This document shows, in pieces, positions 1 through 11,466 of a stretch of DNA of 64,000 nt. Within the stretch, counting starts at the first letter, position 1. Every line of letters starts with the position of its first letter. The stretch covers positions 80,001 to 144,000 of the forward strand of contig NZ_CP018153.1 of the NCBI RefSeq assembly GCF_001889005.1, read 5' to 3'. Under the pieces are notes generated by a model. The model made no database searches. It saw only the letters and a list, made by a program, of their open reading frames with translations, and was not told the DNA's origin. Origin of the DNA: Christiangramia salexigens (lineage in GTDB: Bacteria > Bacteroidota > Bacteroidia > Flavobacteriales > Flavobacteriaceae). A program made the position numbers and the translations under genes.

Positions 1-24
1 GTACTAATACTCCGTAAAGCTTGA
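1..24 (+). rRNA. 23S ribosomal RNA, 3' end (partial)
   Basis: The first bases, GTACTAATAC followed by an AAGCTT stretch, match the conserved last nucleotides of bacterial 23S rRNA (GGTACTAAT...AGGCTTAA in E. coli). The gene therefore enters from the left edge. The exact 3' end is uncertain by several bases. An 8-bp hairpin at 33-40/53-60 follows and may be part of rRNA processing. Confidence 0.75.
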
Positions 25-162
25 TGCGCAATGGTCCCGGGGCCGCAAAACTCCGGGATCGCCAAATGCTAGTATTTTATGTAAGCTTAATTGTTTATTA
101 TGTGTTTCTTAAGTATGTCAACGATATTAGAAGTAAGATCTACGGATGCTTGCTTAAAAATT

Positions 163-271
<109 letters not shown>

Positions 272-276
272 TCTTG

Positions 277-309
277 AAACCCCTTCAGTCTTACTGAAGG
301 GGTTTTTTT
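277..309 (+). terminator. rRNA operon terminator
   Basis: A perfect 13-bp inverted repeat (277-289 with 293-305, core CCCCTTCAG/CTGAAGGGG) with a 3-nt loop is followed by a run of T. It lies just after 5S and ends the rRNA transcript. The A run on the other side means it could also stop leftward transcription coming from 395. Confidence 0.9.
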
Positions 310-394
310 ATACCCATATCTCAAATCAATACCACTATAATAACTCCCAAACCATTTATACAGGCTGATCTAATCCATTCTCATCACCGCATTC

Positions 395-616
395 CTAATC
401 AAACAGCGCCTTAATGATCGTCATAATGCCTTTGAACATTAGAAAGATCGCGGCAAAGGATACAAGTATTCCAATGATAAGCACTGCGATATAATAAGGA
501 TGATTCTGATTATTAAAAGCACTATAAAGAACCGATGGCCCTATCATTATTAAAGGGATTGCTCCTGCTAAATATTTTACACCAGTTGCCAGTATCTTTT
601 TATTGGTATGCTTCAT
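395..616 (-). CDS. small two-helix inner-membrane protein (DUF6095-like)
   Basis: This is a 73-residue protein with two hydrophobic segments, about residues 12-31 and 42-70, and short polar ends, so it should be a small integral membrane protein. It resembles the short flavobacterial proteins I recall as DUF6095; that name is from memory. It starts one base after the stop codon of the DUF4249 gene, so it is the last gene of the TonB receptor operon. Its function is unknown. Confidence 0.7.
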   Translation of the reverse strand: MKHTNKKILATGVKYLAGAIPLIMIGPSVLYSAFNNQNHPYYIAVLIIGILVSFAAIFLMFKGIMTIIKALFD

Positions 617-617
617 A

Positions 618-1430
618 CTATTCTATTGTATAAGATGTGCTGTCTACTTCAGATAATCTAAAAAATCCAAAAGGATAATTGTCTGGATTTGTAGTATTTA
701 TAATATTGCCTTTTACTGTAGCGGGCATTGTTTCAAACGGACCACCCTGGTTAGTTCCTACCTGGGACCGCAATATAAACAGATATTCAAAATAGCTTTT
801 TGAAATTCCCTGAATTTGTATATCAATTTCGTCACCAGGTTCAAGGTTATCTTCAGAATAATAACCGAAGATCTGATTCCCATTGGTGAATTCATCTTCA
901 TATAATTCCAAAGTCGTTATTCCGTCTTCAAAAAATTTGAAAAGATAAAAGTTCTTTTCATTTTCCGGATCGGTATAATAGGCTTTAACCTCAATATCCT
1001 CTCCTGAGAATCCTCCTGTTTGTGTTTGTTCTATAAAGTCAATTTTTGATACAGGTTTTAAAGTTTCAGATGCAGTGTAAATTTCATTATTATAATTTAC
1101 CTGCAAATAGTATTTTATATTTAAGCTTGGTTTAAACTGGTTGTTTCTGTAGTATCCATTGTTTTGATGAATAAATTCAAAAGTTTCTCCATTTTCTGAT
1201 ATGATCAACACATTCGCATCTTCAACAGCGGATAGGCTTTCTTCATAAAAAGGTGAAGTTTCTGTTAGTCTCATTTTTTGATCAATACCATCTGTACCTT
1301 TTAACCAGGTTATAGATGCTTCTATGACCAATCTTGGTTCGCTTTCGGTAAGTTCAATATCCACTACCTCCTCGCAGGACGTTAACAGGATCACGAAAAG
1401 AAGGATGATATAACTTTTATATTTTTTCAT
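618..1430 (-). CDS. DUF4249 family outer-membrane-associated lipoprotein
   Basis: The 270-residue protein begins with a lipoprotein signal (LLFVILLTSC, lipid-modified Cys at about residue 19). It then has the start typical of DUF4249 (CEEVVDIEL, followed by LVIEASITW), a beta-rich family found almost only next to TonB-dependent receptors in Bacteroidota. Its start codon directly abuts the stop codon of the upstream TonB receptor, so the two are translationally adjacent and very likely act together at the outer membrane. Whether it sits on the surface like a SusD-type lid or on the periplasmic side cannot be read from the sequence. The substrate is unknown. Confidence 0.85.
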   Translation of the reverse strand: MKKYKSYIILLFVILLTSCEEVVDIELTESEPRLVIEASITWLKGTDGIDQKMRLTETSPFYEESLSAVEDANVLIISENGETFEFIHQNNGYYRNNQFKPSLNIKYYLQVNYNNEIYTASETLKPVSKIDFIEQTQTGGFSGEDIEVKAYYTDPENEKNFYLFKFFEDGITTLELYEDEFTNGNQIFGYYSEDNLEPGDEIDIQIQGISKSYFEYLFILRSQVGTNQGGPFETMPATVKGNIINTTNPDNYPFGFFRLSEVDSTSYTIE

Positions 1431-3806
1431 TTAAAACTGGAAATTATAAGTGATAGAAGGGATAATTCCGAATAATGAAAGTCTCACCGCCTCGTTTCGT
1501 CTTGTCTCTTGATTTTCTCTAAATGTTATTGAGTAGGCATTTGATCTATTATAAATATTATAGATACCAAAGTTCCATGAAGATTGCATCTTCATGCCAG
1601 TCTTTTTGGAGGGGGTATAAGTTGCAGAAACATCTAAGCGGTGGTAAGAAGGCAATCTGTCTTCATTTCTTTGGCCATATACTGGAACTGTCAAGCCCTC
1701 GTATCTATATTGAGCCGTTGGAAAGGTCGTTGCTAAACCGGTTTGCAAAATAAAATTAGCATTAAACTGCCATTTTTCATTTAAATCGTAGCTACTTGTA
1801 ATACTAAGATCGTGGGTTTTATCATAATTTGATCTGTACCATTCACCATTATTTATTCCAGGTTCAGACAAGTTGCGTCCCGGAGTGCGTTGTTCGGATC
1901 TGGAAAGGGTATAGGCTAGCCAACCTTTCAATCGTCCCTTATTCTTCCTTAAAAGAAGCTCAAGTCCATAAGCTCTTGATTCTCCATTTAGAACTACTCT
2001 TTCAATCGCATTATTTGCAATGAGGTTTGCACCATTTATATAATCAATGCGATTCTCTATTTTCTTAAAAAAGCTTTCTATTTCTAATGAATAAGTATTG
2101 TTTTTTAGGTTTGAGTAGTAACCCACGGCATACTGATGCAGTATTTGAGGCTTAATAAATGTTCCGCTTGGTGCCCAAACATCCAAAGGTGTAGGAGAGC
2201 TTGTATTAGAAAGTAGATGAAGATATTGAGCCATCCTGTTATAACTTAACTTGAGGGACTGTTTATCAGTCAAAGCATAAGCAATGGCCACTCGTGGTTC
2301 AAAGTTATTATAGGCCTTAAGAATTGTGCTTTTAGAGGCAGTTCCGGTACCTATTGGTTCTGCCTCACTATAAATACCTCTTTCTGCATCATAGTTAACA
2401 GGTTCATCATTTTCATATATATTATATTCCTTTTGGCCTAGTCTGAAGAAACTGCTGAAACGAATACCGTATTCTGCTGAAAGTTTATCGCTAAAACGAT
2501 GTTCCGCAGAAATATATAAGGCATTCTCTAAAGCATATTTATTGATGAGTTTGAAATAATTAATACCAGAGTTTTCATCTATTGGTGCTATTTCACCAGG
2601 GTTGAATTGGTAATAGGTATTTTGCATACCATACTTCAGTTGAAAATCATCGTTGATATAATGATTAAAATCGTACTTCAAGTTCAGATTTCTAATTCCA
2701 CTATCCCACTTAAATCCAACAAAATTCAGATTTAAGCCATAATAATAATCGCTGTATATCGCTGAAAGGTTCGTAAAGATATTGTCTGATAAGATATGAT
2801 TCCACCTAAGGTTAAGAACAGCATTTCCATAAGTGTTCTCGAAGTTCTGACTTATATTAAAGACATCTCTTCCAAAATATCCGGACAGTAAAAGCTTATT
2901 GCTTTCATCTAACTTATAGCTGAGTTTAGTATTCAGGTCGTAGAAATAGGCTGAATTGTTATTATCGGTCAATTTCAGAAATAAATGCGCATATGAACTT
3001 CTGCCTCCAATTAAAAAGGAGCCTTTGTCTTTTACTATTGGACCTTCAGCGAGCAGACGGCTAGAGATCGCTCCAATACCTCCCTTCATCTTAAAATTTT
3101 TACTATTTCCATCCCGCTGATAAATATCGAGCACAGATGAAACCCGTCCTCCGTATTCCGCAGGAATGCCTCCTTTATAAAGTTTAAGGTCTTTAATCGC
3201 ATCAGGGTTAAAAACAGAAAATAATCCGAATAAGTGCGAGGAATTATATATCGTGGCTTCATCCAGGAGAATAAGGTTTTGATCTACGGCACCTCCTCGT
3301 ACATTAAATCCGGAAGATCCTTCTCCCGCATTGGAAACCCCGGGTAGAAGGAGTAATGACTTGACAACATCCACCTCCCCAAATACCACGGGTAAATTTT
3401 GAATAGTATTTATGGAAAGTTTATTCATGCTCATTTCCGGTTTTTTTATATTCAATCCTTCAATATCACTAGTAATGACGATTTCATCAAGATTCTGTGA
3501 AGATTCTGAAAGTTGAAAATCAAGTTTCTTATTTTCATCCAGAATTATTTTTTCCCTAATACTTTGGTAGCCGAGATACGAGACCTGAATATCATATTCA
3601 CCGGCGGGTAGCTTTATGGAATAATATCCGTAATCATTAGTGGTAACCCCTGTTTTCGCAGAGGGAACTATCAGATTCACTCCGATTAAAGTTTCGTTGC
3701 TTGAAGCATCGGTAATTACTCCATTAAGAATGTAGATTTCCTGAGCAGAAAGCGATCCTTGAGAGAACAGGAAAGATAGAATAAAAGCTAAATAGCGGAA
3801 TTTCAA
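1431..3806 (-). CDS. TonB-dependent outer-membrane receptor with CarboxypepD_reg-like domain
   Basis: This 791-residue outer-membrane transporter is driven by TonB. A signal peptide (residues 1-21, ending SLSAQ) is followed by a carboxypeptidase-regulatory-like beta domain (about 27-105, GVITDASSNETLIGVNL and YGYYSIKLPAGEYDIQV). Next is a plug domain (about 120-225, with FNVRGGAVDQNLILLD and YKGGIPAEYGGR) and a long beta-barrel ending in terminal Phe. It heads an operon with a DUF4249 lipoprotein and a small membrane protein. There is no SusD partner and no polysaccharide enzyme nearby, so it is not a standard glycan-uptake system. The substrate cannot be predicted; peptide, siderophore or other small-ligand uptake are all possible. 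Confidence 0.93.
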   Translation of the reverse strand: MKFRYLAFILSFLFSQGSLSAQEIYILNGVITDASSNETLIGVNLIVPSAKTGVTTNDYGYYSIKLPAGEYDIQVSYLGYQSIREKIILDENKKLDFQLSESSQNLDEIVITSDIEGLNIKKPEMSMNKLSINTIQNLPVVFGEVDVVKSLLLLPGVSNAGEGSSGFNVRGGAVDQNLILLDEATIYNSSHLFGLFSVFNPDAIKDLKLYKGGIPAEYGGRVSSVLDIYQRDGNSKNFKMKGGIGAISSRLLAEGPIVKDKGSFLIGGRSSYAHLFLKLTDNNNSAYFYDLNTKLSYKLDESNKLLLSGYFGRDVFNISQNFENTYGNAVLNLRWNHILSDNIFTNLSAIYSDYYYGLNLNFVGFKWDSGIRNLNLKYDFNHYINDDFQLKYGMQNTYYQFNPGEIAPIDENSGINYFKLINKYALENALYISAEHRFSDKLSAEYGIRFSSFFRLGQKEYNIYENDEPVNYDAERGIYSEAEPIGTGTASKSTILKAYNNFEPRVAIAYALTDKQSLKLSYNRMAQYLHLLSNTSSPTPLDVWAPSGTFIKPQILHQYAVGYYSNLKNNTYSLEIESFFKKIENRIDYINGANLIANNAIERVVLNGESRAYGLELLLRKNKGRLKGWLAYTLSRSEQRTPGRNLSEPGINNGEWYRSNYDKTHDLSITSSYDLNEKWQFNANFILQTGLATTFPTAQYRYEGLTVPVYGQRNEDRLPSYHRLDVSATYTPSKKTGMKMQSSWNFGIYNIYNRSNAYSITFRENQETRRNEAVRLSLFGIIPSITYNFQF

Positions 3807-3848
3807 TTTTTTATTTAAAAATAGAGTTAAGTCTTAGAATAAAAAAGT

Positions 3849-5075
3849 TTAAGTTTTACTTAATACAGGACTTTCACTTTCCTTTTTTGAAAAGCGATAA
3901 AGCATCCAAAAACTTACAAAGAAACAGATAAGAAGAATACATCCCAGAGGCACAGCACTGGATGTGTGAAATATACTTACAGCAAAAGATGTAAGTGCTC
4001 CAAAGATCATTTTAAGACTGCCAATAAGTGCCGAGGCTCTACCGGCTTTTTTTTCGAATGGTTCTAACGAGAGAGCCGTAGTATTAGGATTTTGAAATCC
4101 AAGTAGAAATAAGATCAAAAATAGGAGGATCGCAGTAGTGATTAAGCCATAACCCAGAATGGCGTTCATTAAAAATAGCCCTGAAAGGAACACCAAAAGA
4201 ATACTATTGAATAACGTGATCTGAAGTGTAGTATATTTTCTCAAGAACAATCGATTTATTTGGCTGCCAAGGATCAAACCACCAGCATTCAATCCAAACA
4301 AGAGACCGAACTCCTTTTGACTAAGATTAAAATTTCCAATAAATAGTTTTGGAGCATCTGAAATATAAGCGAACATTGCTCCAATAGCGAAACTACCTGA
4401 AATTGCAAAGCTCCAAAACTTATTGTGGGTAAGTATTCCATAATACTTAATGGCTACCTGCTTTGGCTTTAGATCTACCTTCCTGTCTGGAACGATACTT
4501 TCAGGCAAAAACCTGGTGACACTCAAGATCATGATAAGACAAAAGATCGCGAGAAATAAAAATATTGTTTCCCAACCATAAGAATCGATAATAAAACTTC
4601 CTACCGTAGGTGCGATAATTGGGGCTCCTCCCATAATTAACATTAATATTGAAATAGCACCGGCGATTTCGTTAACCGGAAAAATATCCCTGACTATAGC
4701 TTTAGCGGCAACCATTCCCGCTGCAGCACCTATAGCGAGGGAAAATCTCGATATGATAAGCCATTCCAAATTAGGAGAATACATGCAACTTAATGCAGAA
4801 ATAAAATAGATAGCCAAACCTATGAGTAACGGCTTCTTTCTACCATATTTATCCATGATAGGTCCATAGGCCAGCTGTCCAATGGAGATCCCTATAAAAT
4901 AACTTGTAAGTGTTAAGCCGATCTGACTTATCGTTGTCTCAAAATCTTCGGCTATGCTTGCGAATCCGGGGAGATATGCATCGATTGAAAAAGGTCCGAG
5001 AGCAATTAGAGTTCCAAGTACGAGCAGTATGATATACTCCTGCTTTTTATCTCGTTTTTCCTTTCTTTTATGCAT
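3849..5075 (-). CDS. MFS multidrug exporter, Bcr/CflA family
   Basis: The 408-residue protein has about 12 transmembrane helices. It carries the Bcr/CflA N-terminal signature (GPFSIDAYLPGF, residues about 22-33) and the MFS loop motif DKYGRKKPLL between helices 2 and 3. It is likely a proton-driven exporter of drugs or metabolites in the inner membrane. It is transcribed leftward, 42 bp ahead of the TonB receptor. The Lys/Arg/Glu-rich N-terminus before the first helix is normal for the family. The true substrate is unknown. Confidence 0.88.
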   Translation of the reverse strand: MHKRKEKRDKKQEYIILLVLGTLIALGPFSIDAYLPGFASIAEDFETTISQIGLTLTSYFIGISIGQLAYGPIMDKYGRKKPLLIGLAIYFISALSCMYSPNLEWLIISRFSLAIGAAAGMVAAKAIVRDIFPVNEIAGAISILMLIMGGAPIIAPTVGSFIIDSYGWETIFLFLAIFCLIMILSVTRFLPESIVPDRKVDLKPKQVAIKYYGILTHNKFWSFAISGSFAIGAMFAYISDAPKLFIGNFNLSQKEFGLLFGLNAGGLILGSQINRLFLRKYTTLQITLFNSILLVFLSGLFLMNAILGYGLITTAILLFLILFLLGFQNPNTTALSLEPFEKKAGRASALIGSLKMIFGALTSFAVSIFHTSSAVPLGCILLICFFVSFWMLYRFSKKESESPVLSKT

Positions 5076-5171
5076 TTTGCAAATTTCAGTAAACTCGTTA
5101 AAAACTTCTAATCCAGCGATGGATTTAACGTAAGATTAAACTATGTGGATTTAGGATAAGTTTTAAGTAAT

Positions 5172-5201
5172 AAAAAAAGCCGGAATAAAATTCCGGCTTT
5201 T
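5172..5201 (-). terminator. icd terminator
   Basis: A 10-bp stem, AAAGCCGGAA/TTCCGGCTTT (5176-5185 with 5191-5200), is followed on the minus strand by a T run. It lies just past the icd stop codon. Confidence 0.88.
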
Positions 5202-5225
5202 AATCAATTATATAGAATTTCAATC

Positions 5226-7535
<2,310 letters not shown>

Positions 7536-7602
7536 TTAGGCCTTTTATCCTAGGTTTTAGGGGACTGTAACCTGTTAAGATATCATAAATAAGCCAATAA
7601 AA

Positions 7603-7639
7603 AAGCCATTTCATCTTAATTGCTAAAATGAAATGGCTT
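7603..7639 (-). terminator. orphan intrinsic terminator
   Basis: The 12-bp perfect stem AAGCCATTTCAT/ATGAAATGGCTT has a 13-nt loop and a run of six or more T on the minus strand. It is separate from the icd and rplS terminators and probably ends the candidate ncRNA upstream of it. Confidence 0.8.
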
Positions 7640-7810
7640 CTAATGAAACAGTACGTTATCGCCAAAAATTAAAAAGAACTTCTAATTATGGTGTGTACTG
7701 CATCATGTGGTTCAGAAATTTAGATAAAAGGATGAACCACCATGGGCTCTAATTTACAGTTTAAAACAGTGTTTTTTGAAACAAGTCTAAAACTAGATTT
7801 AACAGAGCCA
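7603..7810 (-). ncRNA. candidate structured non-coding RNA
   Basis: The 576 bp between icd and rplS has no convincing gene but holds three successive inverted repeats, read leftward. The first pairs GGCTCT (7804-7809) with AGAGCC (7745-7750) and has an inner AGTTT/AAACT stem. The second is CATGGTGGTTCA...TGAACCACATG (7703-7744), which has a perfect 8-bp core. The third is a 12-bp stem (7603-7614 with 7628-7639) followed by a T run, a canonical terminator. rplS already has its own terminator at 7984-8009, so the one at 7603 needs its own transcript. A weak -7 box (TACATATG, 7809-7816) lies at the right place. The family is unknown; a 6S-type RNA is only one possibility. Nothing is seen from 7817 to 7983. 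Confidence 0.4.
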
Positions 7811-7983
7811 TATGTAAAGAACTTATAATAGAGGAAAAACAGAAATGATTAAAATTCCTTTTGTCAGCTTAATTCTTTCAGATCTTCCAATTATAAAATT
7901 AAAAGAAATGTGTTTTTATTCCAATGATTTTAACAATTTAAATGTCAGGAAGTTGTAAGATTCATTCTTTTAAAATTGGACAT

Positions 7984-8009
7984 AAAAAAAGCCCCGATTC
8001 GGGGCTTTT
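7984..8009 (-). terminator. rplS terminator
   Basis: GCCCCG/CGGGGC stem with a 3-nt loop, extended by A/T pairing, and a T run on the minus strand, 20-45 bp after the rplS stop codon. Confidence 0.9.
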
Positions 8010-8030
8010 AGTATATTATATGGAAGATAA

Positions 8031-8381
8031 TTATCTCTTAGCTTCCTTGATACGAGCTTTCTTACCAGTAAGACCTCTAAAGTAGAATATTCTAGCTCTT
8101 CTTACTTTACCTCGTTTGTTGATTTCAATTTTCTGGATAGCTGGAAGGTTCACTGGGAAAATTCTTTCCACACCTACAGTACCACTCATTTTTCTAATAG
8201 TGAAAGTCTGAGATGCTCCAGTACCTCTTTTTTGAATCACAACTCCTCTAAAGAACTGTGTTCTGGTTTTCTGACCTTCCTTAATTTCGTAATAAACAGT
8301 GATTGTGTCACCTGCTGAAAATTCAGGTAGATCTTTTCTGTCAACGAATTCGTCCTGAACGTATTTTACTAACGATTCCAT
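8031..8381 (-). CDS. rplS: 50S ribosomal protein L19
   Basis: This is the 116-residue large-subunit protein at the 30S/50S interface. Family landmarks are PEFSAGDTITVYYEIKEG, RTQFFRGVVIQKRG, TFTIRKMSGTVGVERIFP and the basic C-terminal region with KRGKVRRARIFYFRGLTGKKA. Its length matches the usual 115-120 aa. It lies downstream of trmD, as in many bacteria, but has its own promoter box and terminator, so it can be expressed independently. Confidence 0.98.
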   Translation of the reverse strand: MESLVKYVQDEFVDRKDLPEFSAGDTITVYYEIKEGQKTRTQFFRGVVIQKRGTGASQTFTIRKMSGTVGVERIFPVNLPAIQKIEINKRGKVRRARIFYFRGLTGKKARIKEAKR

Positions 8382-8451
8382 ATTTATTATTTTAAAATAA
8401 AATCCAAAACAACATTCGCGGTTTTCGCCAGAGGTTATTTTAGAATGAGTG

Positions 8452-8481
8452 CAAAATTAATCAATTTATATTATTGTACAA
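8452..8481 (-). promoter_or_regulatory. rplS promoter (Bacteroidota type)
   Basis: On the minus strand, TTG (8479-8481) and TAATTTTG (8452-8459) are separated by 19 nt, matching the Bacteroidota -33/-7 arrangement. Transcription would start about 60 nt before the rplS ATG. Confidence 0.6.
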
Positions 8482-8498
8482 GCCTGAAATTGAAAAAA

Positions 8499-9179
8499 TT
8501 ATTCTTCATCTAACAGGTCGGGTCTTAGAGTTTTAGTTCGTTCCAAAGCCTGTTTTTCACGCCAGGCTTCGATCTTGGGAAAATTTCCTGAAGTCAATAT
8601 TTCCGGTACCTTCCAGCCCTTATATTCAGCCGGTCTGGTGTAAACTGGCGGAGCGAGTAAATTATCCTGAAAAGAATCGGTTAGGGCAGAGGTCTCGTTG
8701 CCTAATACCCCTGGGATCAATCTTATTATTGAGTCACATAAAACTGCGGCCCCAAGTTCTCCTCCCGATAATACATAATCACCAATAGAGATCTCCTTGG
8801 TTATAAATTGATCGCGAACTCTCTGATCTACTCCCTTATAATGACCACAAAGGATGATTATATTTTCATGCAACGACAGGCGGTTGCACATTTTTTGTTG
8901 TAGTCTTTCCCCATCAGGAGTCATATAGATAACCTCCTGATAATCTCTTTCTTTTTTTAGCCTGGAAATACATTTATCTATAGGCTCTACCATCATTACC
9001 ATCCCGGCACCTCCGCCAAATTGATAATCATCTACCTGTTTATAATTATCTGTGGTATAATCCCTAAGATTATGAAGGTGGATCTCAACCAGGCCTTTTT
9101 TAATTGCTCTTTGTAATATAGAGGCTTCGAACGGACTTTTGAGTATGTCCGGCACTACAGTGATAATATCAATACGCAT
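8499..9179 (-). CDS. trmD: tRNA (guanine-N1-)-methyltransferase
   Basis: It methylates G37 of tRNAs using S-adenosylmethionine, which prevents frameshifting. The 226-residue protein has the SPOUT knot motifs in order: [14 protein letters not shown] near residue 55, then [14 protein letters not shown] and [18 protein letters not shown], where the cofactor-binding trefoil knot forms, and the conserved [16 protein letters not shown] segment. The start codon ([11 protein letters not shown]) is the family's normal start. It sits between rplS and a coiled-coil membrane protein, all leftward. Confidence 0.97.
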   Translation of the reverse strand: MRIDIITVVPDILKSPFEASILQRAIKKGLVEIHLHNLRDYTTDNYKQVDDYQFGGGAGMVMMVEPIDKCISRLKKERDYQEVIYMTPDGERLQQKMCNRLSLHENIIILCGHYKGVDQRVRDQFITKEISIGDYVLSGGELGAAVLCDSIIRLIPGVLGNETSALTDSFQDNLLAPPVYTRPAEYKGWKVPEILTSGNFPKIEAWREKQALERTKTLRPDLLDEE

Positions 9180-9205
9180 TATTCAGGTCTGGATTCTGGG
9201 GTTTA

Positions 9206-9793
9206 TTATGAATTTCCACTTGCCTTGTTGCGTTCATCCTGCAACATTCTGCCAAGTTTTTGCTCTTTTTCCAGTGCTTTTGTTCTGTAGGAATCAAATT
9301 CCCTTTCGGTTTCACTCAGTTTTTGTTTCGCATCACGTGTAGCTGAGTGCGAACTTTTAAATTTAAAAAAGAGTATAGCCAGGATAAGTAGAAGCACGGC
9401 CACGATTCCCCACATCATTCCCATATAGCCGCCTTTGCTGAAAGGCATGCCCAGGAACATGATAGCATCTTTTTCTTCGGTAACCTTTTTTAGATCTTCC
9501 TGAGTGGCTTGTAGCTCGCTTTTTAACTCTTCTATTTCCTCATTCTGCTGGTTCATGGTGTTCTTTTGAACCACGATCTCCTCCTTTAATTCAGTTATAT
9601 AATTACGGGTCGTATTTCTCAGGTCGATTAGTTTATCATAATCCACCACTTTGTAGCCCTGATAGTTATTGGATTTTTGAATAAGCTGAGTGAACTCATC
9701 CTGAATTGGAGTATCGGTTTCCAGGCTATCCTGAGCATAGCTTTGTATAACTGAAAAAATTAGTATTGTAAATAAGTAAAGTTTCTTAGTCAT
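9206..9793 (-). CDS. signal-peptide coiled-coil membrane protein, function unknown
   Basis: The 195-residue protein has a signal peptide (residues 1-20, ending QSYAQ) and a periplasmic coiled coil (about 50-108, rich in Glu, Lys, Leu and Gln). One transmembrane helix (about 121-143) follows, then a second charged helical tail. Homologues in this position are, as I recall, often labelled tRNA methyltransferase only because trmD is the next gene; nothing in this sequence supports an enzyme. It ends 26 bp before the trmD start and is probably co-transcribed. Confidence 0.75.
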   Translation of the reverse strand: MTKKLYLFTILIFSVIQSYAQDSLETDTPIQDEFTQLIQKSNNYQGYKVVDYDKLIDLRNTTRNYITELKEEIVVQKNTMNQQNEEIEELKSELQATQEDLKKVTEEKDAIMFLGMPFSKGGYMGMMWGIVAVLLLILAILFFKFKSSHSATRDAKQKLSETEREFDSYRTKALEKEQKLGRMLQDERNKASGNS

Positions 9794-9943
9794 CTCTTGG
9801 AATTCAAATTATTTGATTTAATACACACAACGAGTTAAATAACTACTTAGTATAATTTCTGACATTTCCTGAAATAAATCTATAGAAATGCATTTAAATT
9901 ATTTTAAATCAGTTTATTAAACCATAAAAATGCCCGCAAAAAT

Positions 9944-9974
9944 AAAAAACCTGCCGGAATGGGCAGGTTTTTTT
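9944..9974 (-). terminator. gap terminator
   Basis: AAACCTGCC/GGCAGGTTT stem with a short loop and a long A run, read as T on the minus strand, 17 bp past the gap stop codon. A T run on the other side makes it look bidirectional. Confidence 0.85.
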
Positions 9975-9990
9975 ATCAAAAAATTATTTT

Positions 9991-11439
9991 CTAATAATAA
10001 GTATAGCGTCTAACCTTGGCGATATACTTTGCTAGCCTTATTACCTGATGGCTATACCCATATTCATTATCATACCATATATAAAGGATCACCTTCTTTC
10101 CTTCAGAAGAAACAATGGTTGCATTGCTGTCAAATATAGCAGGGGCAGATGAGCCTATAATATCTGATGATACCAATTCATAATCAGAGGAATATTGGAT
10201 CTGCTCTACAAGTTCTCCTTCTAAAGCATATTTTTTAAGGATCTTGTTTACATCCTCCTGCGTTGTCGCTTTATCCACTTCAAGATTCAAAATCGCTAAA
10301 GATCCATTTGGAACAGGAACTCTAATAGCACTTGAGGTTAGTTTACCTTCAAAAATCGGGAGTGCTTTTGCTACAGCTTTACCCGCACCGGTTTCAGTGA
10401 TTACCATATTTAATGCGGCTGCACGACCACGACGATATTTGCTGTGCATATTATCTACCAGATTTTGATCATTGGTATAAGCGTGAATTGTTTCCAAATG
10501 ACCATGAATCACACCCAATGAATCCTGCATTGCTTTCAAAACCGGTGTGATAGCATTGGTAGTACAAGATGCTGCCGAAAAAATATCGATTTCATCCGGG
10601 TTATGCTCTTTTTGATTTACTCCATGTACAATATTTGGTATACCCTTGCCAGGTGCAGTAAGCAGAACCTTAGAAGCTCCCTTACTTTTTAGATGTCGGC
10701 TTAATGCTTCTTTATCTCTAAAGGCACCAGTATTATCAATTATCAAGGCATTTTTAATACCGAATTTGGTGTAATCTATGTCTTCGGGTTGATTTGCAGA
10801 GATCATATGTACAGTAGTACCGTTTATGATCAAAGCTGAATTTTCAACATCTATATTAACTGTTGCGCTGAATGGGCCATGAACAGAATCGCTTTTTAAC
10901 AGGGAGGCTCTTTTTTCCAGTACATTCTTGTCTACCTTGCCTCGGGTTACCACTGCACGAAGCCTCAACTGATTTCCCTTTCCGGTTCTGGTCATTAGTT
11001 CACGAGCAACCAATCTTCCAATTCTACCAAATCCATATAAAACTACGTCCTTAGGTTTAACTTCCTCAGTCTCTTTTGCATCCTTTAACTTGTTGGATAC
11101 AAAAGCCATGGCGTTTGTATAGGTCTGGTCTTCCAGATGATATTCATAGGTTAGCTTACCTATATCCAGTTTTGCAGGTGGAAGATTTAGATCTTTAATT
11201 GCCTTTGCAATTTCCACTGAATCAAAAATCGAAATAGGTTTTCCCACGAATTCGCCTGCATATTCGTGCAGATCCAGAATATCGCTTACATTCCTATTGA
11301 TTAGTTGATTTCTAAAAAGCACAAGTTCGATAGATTTATCGTACCATAAATCGCTCACAATATTGATAAATTCTACTGAAGATTTGCGGCGATCTGCCTG
11401 GAATGAAAGTTCCTTTTCGTAAACTTTATTAAAATCCAT
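9991..11439 (-). CDS. gap: glyceraldehyde-3-phosphate dehydrogenase, long form
   Basis: It interconverts glyceraldehyde-3-phosphate and 1,3-bisphosphoglycerate with NAD(P). The 482-residue protein has an N-terminal extension of about 130 residues before the Rossmann motif GFGRIGR (136-142). The catalytic Cys292 lies in SAASCTTNAITPVL, and the C-terminus has WYDNEYGYSHQV. Ordinary GAPDH is about 335 aa, so this is the elongated class also found in other Bacteroidota and some Proteobacteria. The start is placed at the ATG at 11439 (MDFNKVYEKEL) because an upstream in-frame start would overlap a -7 promoter box at 11467-11474. Direction (glycolysis or gluconeogenesis) and cofactor are not decided by the sequence. 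Confidence 0.94.
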   Translation of the reverse strand: MDFNKVYEKELSFQADRRKSSVEFINIVSDLWYDKSIELVLFRNQLINRNVSDILDLHEYAGEFVGKPISIFDSVEIAKAIKDLNLPPAKLDIGKLTYEYHLEDQTYTNAMAFVSNKLKDAKETEEVKPKDVVLYGFGRIGRLVARELMTRTGKGNQLRLRAVVTRGKVDKNVLEKRASLLKSDSVHGPFSATVNIDVENSALIINGTTVHMISANQPEDIDYTKFGIKNALIIDNTGAFRDKEALSRHLKSKGASKVLLTAPGKGIPNIVHGVNQKEHNPDEIDIFSAASCTTNAITPVLKAMQDSLGVIHGHLETIHAYTNDQNLVDNMHSKYRRGRAAALNMVITETGAGKAVAKALPIFEGKLTSSAIRVPVPNGSLAILNLEVDKATTQEDVNKILKKYALEGELVEQIQYSSDYELVSSDIIGSSAPAIFDSNATIVSSEGKKVILYIWYDNEYGYSHQVIRLAKYIAKVRRYTYY

Positions 11440-11466
11440 TTTTTGCTGTGTTGTTATAATTTTCGG

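Noticed and set aside
7844-7960. Possible 38-codon rightward ORF between icd and rplS
   Set aside because: No promoter box, no recognisable motif, and AT-rich sequence in which such ORFs arise by chance.
9206-9793. tRNA methyltransferase annotation for the gene upstream of trmD
   Set aside because: The protein is a signal peptide, coiled coil and one membrane helix, with no methyltransferase motif.
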